Assembly: GCA_007130355.1 (NCBI GenBank) | Contig: SLSQ01000193.1 | Location: forward strand, 1-11,715 | Origin: Trueperaceae bacterium | Lineage (GTDB): Bacteria > Deinococcota > Deinococci > Deinococcales > Trueperaceae | Length of the DNA stretch: 11,715 bases | Direction of reading: 5' to 3' | In this document: positions 6,476 through 11,715 of the stretch, piece after piece | How the letters are laid out: the number at the start of each line of letters is the position of its first letter | How positions within the stretch are numbered: position 1 is the first letter of the stretch | Program-made: the position numbers and the translations under genes | Notes under the pieces: generated by a model | The model's database searches: none | What the model saw: only the letters and a program-made list of their open reading frames with translations | Told to the model about the DNA's origin: nothing

Positions 6476-8100
6476 CAGGGGCCGAACCGCGCGACCGTGT
6501 AGTCGCGCAGGAGTTCGATCTCCGCGTCGCTCATAACGCCGCCGAAGCCGGGCATCGAGCCGCGCCCGAAGCGGATCAGCGACAGCACGTTCGCTTCGCG
6601 CGCCGAGTTCGGGTTGTCGATCAGCCGCGGGCCGGCGCCGCCCTGGCCATCCGGTCCGTGGCAGGCGGCGCAGTACTGACGGTAGAGGGCTTCGGCTTCG
6701 GGGTCGTTCGCCGGATCGGTGGTCGCGACGGCGGCGTCGCCGACGGGGGCGGGCGCTTCGGCGACCGGTCCGGGGGCGGGTTCGGCGGTCGGTACGCCGG
6801 GCAGCGGGAGGTCGGCCTCGGCGCCGACCTCGGCAGGATCCGCGTCGCCGTCGCGCAGCGCGCGCGCCTGCTCGATCAGACCCGGGACGCGGCCGGGATC
6901 GTCGGTCGCCTCGAGATGGTCCTCCCAGGCGTCGATCGCGAGGTCGTACGCCTCGCTCGAGTAGGCGGCGTTGCCGAGGAACAGCAGCGCGTTGCGGGGG
7001 AGCGGCACGTCGCGCGTGGCGGCGACCTGGCGGGCGCGGTCGAGCAGCGCGATCGCCTCCTCGCTGCGGCCCTCGAGGAACATCGACTCGCCGACCCGGG
7101 CCAGCGCGTCCGGGTGGTTCGGGTCGTGGTCGGTGAGGACGGTGAAGTAGGCGCGGGTGGCGGCGCCGCGGGCGTCGGCCTCCCAGAGGGCCTCCGCCAG
7201 GGCGCCGAGGCTCTCGGACGACGGATCGGCCTCGGCCTCGGCGGCGAGCGGCGCGAGGATCCGTGCCTGGCGGAGCCGTTCCTGCGCCATGGCGTCGTCC
7301 GCCGCTTCCGGCTGGTCGACCAGGTCGGCGAACGCCCCTTCGGCCCGTTCGTAGGCGCCCATCACGAAGTAGATCTCGCCGAGGGTGCCGAGCGTGTTCG
7401 GGTCGTTCCCGTTGCGCAGGCGGGCCTGCTCGAGCAGCACGCGGGCGCGGTCCAGGTCGGTCTCGAGCGACAGCAGGCCCAGGCGCTGGTAGGCGATGGC
7501 GGGCGCGTCGTCGTGCTCCTCGACGGCGGTGCGGTACGCCTCTTCGGCCCCGTCCGCGTCCTGCGCCGCCCAGTAGGCGTCGCCGACCGCCGACCAGGCG
7601 GGTCCGCTGGGGGCGGAGCGGGCAGCGGCCGTCAGGTCGCGGACGCGTTCCGCGATCTCGATCTCCTCCGGGAAGGTGGCGATCGGGAGGGCGTCCTGAC
7701 CGACGCGGGGCAGGACGAAGCCTCCGAGGCTGGCGGCGATGCCCGCTCCGGCCACGAGCAGCGTGACCAGCGCCCACGGGGGGCGCCTCGGGCCGAACGT
7801 CCGCGGCGCGGACGGCGCCCGACCGGAGAGGCGGTCGCGACGCTCGTCGAGGGAGCGCAGGACCTTGGCCGCCTTCGCCTCGTAGCGGGCGCGCAGCTCG
7901 TCGCGGCGGGGTTCGGTGAGGTCGGTGCGTCCGTCCAGTTCGCGGATCGCGCCGAGCAGCGCGTCGCGTTCCTCCTCGAGGTCCTGCAGCACCGGATCGC
8001 GTTCGTCGGGGAGCGGGTCGACCTGGTCGGAACGAATCAGGGGCAGCGCGACCAGGGCGGTCAGGACCGCGGCCAGCACGATGATCAGGAGTACGGTCAT
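6475..8100 (-). CDS. ccmI: CcmI-type TPR cytochrome c maturation protein fused to a C-terminal cytochrome c domain
   Basis: CcmI proteins hold apocytochrome c for haem attachment. This one has 541 residues. A membrane segment (3-22) is followed by a charged, probably coiled-coil loop (35-92) that includes DPVLQDLEEERDALLGAIREL. A second membrane segment (about 109-130) leads to a periplasmic region of about six TPR-like helix pairs (169-396). After an acidic then Pro/Ala/Val-rich linker (about 416-462) comes a class I cytochrome c domain (466-541). It carries CAACH (477-481; bases 6658-6672) and SMPGFGG, where Met516 is the likely distal haem ligand. Ordinary CcmI lacks this domain. The frame is continuous with no sign of a frameshift join. 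The ATG at 8100 overlaps the ccmH stop (ATGA), with a GGAAGA site six bases before it. The cytochrome domain may serve electron transfer with the downstream Rieske protein; that is inference. Confidence 0.9.
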   Translation of the reverse strand: MTVLLIIVLAAVLTALVALPLIRSDQVDPLPDERDPVLQDLEEERDALLGAIRELDGRTDLTEPRRDELRARYEAKAAKVLRSLDERRDRLSGRAPSAPRTFGPRRPPWALVTLLVAGAGIAASLGGFVLPRVGQDALPIATFPEEIEIAERVRDLTAAARSAPSGPAWSAVGDAYWAAQDADGAEEAYRTAVEEHDDAPAIAYQRLGLLSLETDLDRARVLLEQARLRNGNDPNTLGTLGEIYFVMGAYERAEGAFADLVDQPEAADDAMAQERLRQARILAPLAAEAEADPSSESLGALAEALWEADARGAATRAYFTVLTDHDPNHPDALARVGESMFLEGRSEEAIALLDRARQVAATRDVPLPRNALLFLGNAAYSSEAYDLAIDAWEDHLEATDDPGRVPGLIEQARALRDGDADPAEVGAEADLPLPGVPTAEPAPGPVAEAPAPVGDAAVATTDPANDPEAEALYRQYCAACHGPDGQGGAGPRLIDNPNSAREANVLSLIRFGRGSMPGFGGVMSDAEIELLRDYTVARFGP

Positions 8101-8612
8101 GCGGACTCTTCCAGGGCTTCGCGGACGCGGCGGCGGGCGTCCGGGTCGAGAGGTTCCTCGCGTTCGGCCGCCCTCGAGGCCCGGGTCCAGCGGACCATCA
8201 GCAGGGCCAGGCCGCCGACGCCGGCGGCGAGCGCGATCGCGGGCAGCGCCCAGACCCAGAGGTGGATCCCCTCGCGCGGCGGCTCGAGCAGGATCCAGTC
8301 GCCGTAGCGTTCTCGGTAGAGGGCGAGGATCTCCCGTTCGGTCCGGCCCTCCTGGAGCAGTTCGCGGATCTCGCTGCGCATCTCGGTGGCGATCGCCGAG
8401 TTCGATCCGGCGACCGACTCGGAGACGCAGGTGGGGCAGCGCAACTGCCGGCCGACGTCGAACACCGTCGATTCGAGCTCGATCTGGGCGCCCGGCCCGG
8501 CGGTCGGTTGCGCCGCGACCGAGCCGGACGCCAGGCCGACCGCGATCAGCAGGGCGGCGGCGATCCGCGCGAACGGCGACCGAACGGGGTGGGGAGCGGT
8601 GCGGACGCTCAC
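8097..8612 (-). CDS. ccmH: CcmH (CcmL/CycL) thiol-reducing cytochrome c maturation protein
   Basis: CcmH keeps the CXXCH cysteines of apocytochrome c reduced on the outer face of the membrane, working with CcmG. The protein has 171 residues. A signal peptide (about 1-35, ending SVAAQ) is followed by the conserved FDVGRQLRCPTCVSESVAGSN, with redox cysteines 59 and 62 (LRCxxC motif). Then come the helical segment MRSEIRELLQEGRTEREI, YGDWILLEPP and a membrane anchor (about 119-140) with a charged tail. It is the short form, not fused to CcmI as in E. coli. The frame is open further upstream, but GTG 8612 gives a correct signal peptide and a 4-base GTGA overlap with the ccmG stop, so I chose it. 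I see no strong Shine-Dalgarno, which suggests translation coupled to ccmG. Confidence 0.92.
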   Translation of the reverse strand: MSVRTAPHPVRSPFARIAAALLIAVGLASGSVAAQPTAGPGAQIELESTVFDVGRQLRCPTCVSESVAGSNSAIATEMRSEIRELLQEGRTEREILALYRERYGDWILLEPPREGIHLWVWALPAIALAAGVGGLALLMVRWTRASRAAEREEPLDPDARRRVREALEESA

Positions 8613-9154
8613 GGAGCGGTCAGCTCGGCGATCCGCGTCTCGAGATCGTCGAGCGAGACGGGGCCGGCGTGCTTGTACATCACGGTGCCGTCGGACCGGA
8701 CGAAGAAGGTCTCGGGGACGCCGAACAGCCCGTACTCGATGCCGAGGCGGCTGTCGTCGTCGATGACGTTGGGGAAGCCGAGGTCGAACTGGTCGATGAA
8801 GGCACGTCCCTCGGTCCGTTTGCCGCGGTCCTGGGTCTGGACCCCCACGAACTGGACTTCGTCGCCGTGCCGGCGCCACGCCTCCTGCAGCTCGGGTGCC
8901 TCCTCGTAACAGGGACCGCACCACGAGGCCCAGAAGTTCACGACCATCGGTCGCTCGCCGAGCGCTTCGGCGCTCGAGAAGGTGGGTCCGAACTCGGCCT
9001 GGTAGCGGGCGTAGAGCGGCAGTTCGAAGGTCGGCGCCGGCCGATCGAGCCGGGCGCTCCGGATGTCGCGGTCCGGTTCGCCGCGCAGCAGGCCGTAGAG
9101 GAACAGCCCGCCCAACGCGCCGGTGACGGCGATGATCAGGACGATACGGGTCAT
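8609..9154 (-). CDS. ccmG: CcmG/DsbE thioredoxin-like protein of cytochrome c maturation
   Basis: CcmG passes reducing power, usually received from a CcdA/DsbD-type protein, to CcmH or apocytochrome c. It has 181 residues: an N-terminal membrane anchor (about 3-23), then a periplasmic thioredoxin fold. VVNFWASWCGPCYEE carries the active-site cysteines 79 and 82, EAPELQE follows, and GVPETFF carries the cis-proline (Pro147). YKHAGPVS near the end is also typical of DsbE. ATG 9154 overlaps the ccmF stop (ATGA) and has GAGGAGAG (9171-9164) nine bases before it. The frame is open for about 800 bases upstream, but that part is the opposite-frame shadow of ccmF. No CcdA or DsbD gene is present in the window, so the reductant source must be encoded elsewhere. 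Confidence 0.94.
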   Translation of the reverse strand: MTRIVLIIAVTGALGGLFLYGLLRGEPDRDIRSARLDRPAPTFELPLYARYQAEFGPTFSSAEALGERPMVVNFWASWCGPCYEEAPELQEAWRRHGDEVQFVGVQTQDRGKRTEGRAFIDQFDLGFPNVIDDDSRLGIEYGLFGVPETFFVRSDGTVMYKHAGPVSLDDLETRIAELTAP

Positions 9155-11151
9155 GCCTGCGCCCTCTCCTCGGTCTTGGACGTCCGGGTCTCGCGAGCGG
9201 CGCCGGCGCTCGGCGTCAGGGCGTAGACGGTCCCGATCGCCATCACCACGCCGGCGACCCAGATCCAGGTCACCAACGGGCTGCGCACGGCGCGCAGCAC
9301 CACGAACTCCTGGTCCGGACCGATGTTCGCGGCCACGTTCAGGTAGATGTCGTAGAGCGGCCGGTAGAGCACGTCGGGCGTGGGGACGCTCATCGACTGG
9401 CCGGCGAAGACGTTGATCGTCGGCGTGAGGGTGGTCACGCGCCGCCCGTCGCGATGCACGTCGATCACCGCGCCGGCGCGGACGCGGGCTTCGGTGGCGT
9501 CCATGAACCGGTCGGCGGCGGTGAGCGTGTAGCCGTACCACTCGGTGCTGCCGCCCAGGTCGATGCGGATCTGCTCGTCGACGCGGTAGGCGCTGCTGGC
9601 CATGATCGCGACCGCCATCATCACCACGCCGAAGTGCACGATCATGCTGCCGAAGCGACGCTTGTTCTCGTGCGCGTAGCGCCGCACCGCCTGCACCACG
9701 CTCTGGCGTCGGGCCCGCAGGCGCGCGGCCAGCGCCCCGGTCAGCAGGAGCGCCAGACTGGCCAGGTTCCAGGCCGCCAACGCCACGGTGAGCAGCGGGT
9801 ACACGCCGCGCATGCCGACCGCGGCGGCGACCGCGGCGGTCGCGACGGCGGCGCCGGTCATCCAGGCCAGGTTGCGGAACAGCGTCTGGTCGGGGGCGCG
9901 GCGCCACGGCAGCAGCGGCCCGATCCCCATCAGCGCCAGCACGCCCATCCATAGGGGCAGGGTGGCCTGGTCGAAGAACGGCGCACCGACCGTCACCCGC
10001 GCGCCGGACACCGCTTCGACGATCAGGGGGAAGAGGGTGCCCAGCAGGACCGCGAAGGTGAGGGCGAGGAACAGCAGGTTGGTTCCCAGGAACGCTCCCT
10101 CACGGCTGACGGGGTGGTCCAGGTCGGCGCGGTCGCGGACCTGGTCCCAGCGGAGCGCCAGCAGGGACAGCGACAGGAACATCACCAGCACGAAGAACGC
10201 CAGGAAGTACGGTCCGACCGGCCCGTCGCCGAAGGCGTGCACGCTGCTCACCACGCCGCTGCGGATCAGGAAGGTGCCGAGCAGGGTCAGCGAGAAGGTC
10301 AGCACGATCAGCAGCAGGTTCCACGCCTTGAGCATCCGACGCCGCTCCTGCACCTGCACGCTGTGCACGAACGCGGTGGCGGTGAGCCACGGCATGATGG
10401 CGACGTTCTCGACCGGATCCCAGGCCCAGTACCCGCCCCAGCCCAGCACCTCGTAGCTCCACCAGCCGCCCGTGACGTTCGCGGCGGTCAGGAAGCCCCA
10501 GCCGAGCAGCGTCCAGCGTCGGGTCGAGGCCATCCACTCGCTGCCGGGCCGCTTGGTGATCAACGCCGCCATGGCGTACGAGAACGGCACCGTCAGCCCG
10601 ACGAAGCCGAGGTACATCAGCACCGGGTGGACCGCCATCATCCAGTGGTTCTGCAGCAGCGGGTTCGGCCCGGGCCCGTCGAGGGGGACCGGCTCGACGA
10701 TCAGGAACGGCGGCGCGATCAGGGCCGGGACCAGCACGAAGAAGAGCTGGACGCCCGCCATCGTCGTGAGCGCCCACGGCCGCAGCGGCGTGTTCGGCGC
10801 GACGGAGGCGAGCAGCGCCCAGTAGCCGGAGAGGAGCCAGCCCCAGAGGAGCAGCGACCCTTCGAGCGCGGCCCAGAGGGTGACGACTTTGACCCAGAGC
10901 GGGCTGCCGACGCGCGAGGTGTCGGCCACGTAGGAGACGCTGAAGTCGTCGGTGAGGAGCGCGACCTCCATGATCGCGATCGCCGCGGTCATGGCCAGGA
11001 AGGTCGCGAACGCCGCCATCCGCGCCGAGGTGAGCAGGCGGGGGTCGCGTCGGATCGCGCCGATCGCTCCGCCCACCAGGCCCCAGGCCGAGAAGGCGAG
11101 CGCCAGCAGGAGCGCCGCGCCGCCGAGTTCGCCCAGGGAGAGCGGCATCAC
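9151..11151 (-). CDS. ccmF: CcmF haem lyase subunit of cytochrome c maturation System I
   Basis: CcmF takes haem from holo-CcmE and attaches it to the CXXCH motif of apocytochrome c. This polytopic membrane protein has 666 residues, normal for the family. The WWD domain reads WGGYWAWDPVENVAIMPWL (238-256). The four histidines conserved in CcmF are present: His175 (VHPVLMYLG), His263 (FVHSV), His305 (SVHAFG) and His506 (IVHFGVV). Many hydrophobic segments span 11-640. The large periplasmic region (about 522-620) includes YGYTLT and TINVF, before the last membrane helix (about 623-645). The start is ambiguous: GTG 11151 gives a GTGA overlap with the ccmE stop and nine bases to GAAGGA, while ATG 11148 gives a TGATG junction. 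The difference is one residue. I kept GTG, which matches the 4-base overlaps of the other junctions. Confidence 0.96.
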   Translation of the reverse strand: MMPLSLGELGGAALLLALAFSAWGLVGGAIGAIRRDPRLLTSARMAAFATFLAMTAAIAIMEVALLTDDFSVSYVADTSRVGSPLWVKVVTLWAALEGSLLLWGWLLSGYWALLASVAPNTPLRPWALTTMAGVQLFFVLVPALIAPPFLIVEPVPLDGPGPNPLLQNHWMMAVHPVLMYLGFVGLTVPFSYAMAALITKRPGSEWMASTRRWTLLGWGFLTAANVTGGWWSYEVLGWGGYWAWDPVENVAIMPWLTATAFVHSVQVQERRRMLKAWNLLLIVLTFSLTLLGTFLIRSGVVSSVHAFGDGPVGPYFLAFFVLVMFLSLSLLALRWDQVRDRADLDHPVSREGAFLGTNLLFLALTFAVLLGTLFPLIVEAVSGARVTVGAPFFDQATLPLWMGVLALMGIGPLLPWRRAPDQTLFRNLAWMTGAAVATAAVAAAVGMRGVYPLLTVALAAWNLASLALLLTGALAARLRARRQSVVQAVRRYAHENKRRFGSMIVHFGVVMMAVAIMASSAYRVDEQIRIDLGGSTEWYGYTLTAADRFMDATEARVRAGAVIDVHRDGRRVTTLTPTINVFAGQSMSVPTPDVLYRPLYDIYLNVAANIGPDQEFVVLRAVRSPLVTWIWVAGVVMAIGTVYALTPSAGAARETRTSKTEERAQA

Positions 11152-11573
11152 TGCAAGGCGTCCTTCAGTTCCTCGAGGTCGATGGTCCCGTCCTCGGGCG
11201 CTTCGTACACCTCGCTGTGCTTCACCAGCAGGTTGTCGCTATGGAACACGCCGTTCTCGAAGCGGCCCTCGATCACCACGCCGGTGCTCTCCTGGAACAG
11301 GTCGGGCGGCGTGCCGCGGTGCCGGACGGCGAAGGTCTCGATGCTGTCGGTGACGTCGAAGGCGAGCACGAGCTCGTCGCCGTCGAAGGCGATCGTGCCC
11401 GGTTCGACGATGCCGCCCAGGCGAATTCGACGTTCGTCGTAGCGGTGCGGCTCGCTGGCGTACTCGCTGGGCAGGATGAAGTACACGAGCGAATCGCTCA
11501 GCGCGCGCTGGATCAGCACGCCCGCGAAGGCGAGCACACCGATGCCGACGACGGCGTAGGCGAAGCGTTTCAT
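11148..11573 (-). CDS. ccmE: CcmE haem chaperone
   Basis: CcmE binds haem covalently on the outer face of the membrane and delivers it to CcmF. It has 141 residues: an N-terminal anchor (about 5-23), then a small beta-barrel domain with RLGGIVEPGTI, FAVRHRGTPPDLFQE and GVVIEGRF. The haem-attachment motif is LVKHSEVYEAP, where His119 is the covalent ligand and Tyr123 matches the HxxxY pattern. The acidic tail (127-141) is short. ATG 11573 overlaps the ccmD stop (ATGA), and GAGGAGA (11584-11578) lies four bases before it. Size and motif order match ordinary His-type CcmE proteins. Confidence 0.95.
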   Translation of the reverse strand: MKRFAYAVVGIGVLAFAGVLIQRALSDSLVYFILPSEYASEPHRYDERRIRLGGIVEPGTIAFDGDELVLAFDVTDSIETFAVRHRGTPPDLFQESTGVVIEGRFENGVFHSDNLLVKHSEVYEAPEDGTIDLEELKDALQ

Positions 11574-11704
11574 TCCGTCTCCTCTTCGAACCGTCGGACG
11601 CGTTCGGCACGTCCGCGCAGGTAGGCCAGGTACCCGCCGTAGGCGATCAGCAGCTGCAACCAGGCGGCGGCGACCCAGGTCCAGGGGCTCAGGTCATCGA
11701 ACAC
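11570..11704 (-). CDS. ccmD: CcmD, small membrane protein of cytochrome c maturation
   Basis: This 44-residue gene fills the right edge of the window. CcmD is known to join the CcmABC complex and help release haem-loaded CcmE. It reads FDDLSPWTWVAAAWLQLL, then a single membrane helix (about 9-29) with GGYLAYLRGR, and ends in a charged tail RVRRFEEETE. The aromatic entry, Tyr-rich helix and Arg-rich cytoplasmic tail are characteristic of the family despite low identity. It ends in a 4-base ATGA overlap with ccmE, the expected neighbour. The start is probably GTG 11704, with GAGG (11714-11711) six bases before it; the frame is still open at the window edge, so an upstream start cannot be excluded. 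ccmC would be expected immediately upstream. Confidence 0.82.
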   Translation of the reverse strand: MFDDLSPWTWVAAAWLQLLIAYGGYLAYLRGRAERVRRFEEETE

Positions 11705-11715
11705 GGACGACCTCG

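Noticed and set aside
7812..7827. A 16-base match (CGGCGCCCGACCGGAG) shared with the region of the palindrome near 3798-3813
   Set aside because: It lies inside coding sequence of ccmI without the other palindrome arm. Chance matches of this length are plausible in GC-rich DNA.
6226..8307. A 693-codon open frame on the plus strand, opposite ccmI and the Rieske gene
   Set aside because: It lies antisense to genes with clear motifs (CAACH, TPR units, CTHQGC). Its product is low-complexity Arg/Gly/Val-rich sequence without recognisable domains. Long antisense frames are expected at this GC content.
8613..8924. In-frame extension of ccmH to an upstream start at 8924
   Set aside because: It overlaps the CcmG thioredoxin domain completely and has no family resemblance. 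GTG 8612 gives a proper signal peptide and a 4-base overlap.
10414..10438. Tyr in place of Trp in the CcmF motif (WGGYWAWDPVEN) as a possible oddity
   Set aside because: The YWAWDP form is common among haem-handling proteins of this superfamily, and all four conserved histidines are present. This is a normal CcmF.

Overview
This window is very GC-rich bacterial DNA, densely coded, with strong Shine-Dalgarno sites and many start/stop overlaps. It holds two convergent gene blocks. Complete cytochrome c maturation System I genes, a Rieske protein with a Tat-like signal, an M42 peptidase and an acetamidase/formamidase family enzyme together suggest a free-living, respiring bacterium. My best guess is Deinococcota (Truepera-like), but this is an impression from gene content and composition, and nothing in the window proves it.

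Left block, plus strand (1-5686). A GlcD-type FAD-linked 2-hydroxyacid oxidase, cut at its 5' end by the window edge, overlaps a class V aminotransferase of the alanine/serine-glyoxylate family. The pair could turn glycolate into glyoxylate and then glycine. After a 103-base gap comes an M42 zinc aminopeptidase with all expected active-site residues. A perfect 24-bp palindrome then lies just before an acetamidase/formamidase family gene. That gene overlaps an AEC-family membrane transporter, which starts at TTG. The block looks like small-molecule carbon and nitrogen salvage.

Right block, minus strand (11704-5745, read right to left). A cytochrome c maturation operon runs ccmD-ccmE-ccmF-ccmG-ccmH-ccmI and ends with a Rieske iron-sulfur protein. 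ccmD is a 44-residue gene at the right edge, too short for a normal ORF screen. Five successive junctions are 4-base overlaps (ATGA or GTGA), and the sixth is a 10-base gap. ccmA, ccmB and ccmC, and the operon promoter, are presumably beyond the right edge. CcmE carries haem, CcmF joins it to apocytochrome, CcmG and CcmH keep the CXXCH cysteines reduced, and CcmI holds the apocytochrome.

The most unusual element is the ccmI gene. It encodes a normal CcmI (two membrane segments and a TPR region), then a Pro/Ala-rich linker, then a complete class I cytochrome c domain with CXXCH and a candidate Met ligand. The maturation chaperone is thus apparently also a substrate of the pathway. It is co-transcribed with a Rieske protein that has no cytochrome b gene beside it in this window. 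The two blocks meet tail to tail across 58 bases (5687-5744) with no obvious T-tract terminator. I saw no RNA genes, insertion sequences or CRISPR arrays.
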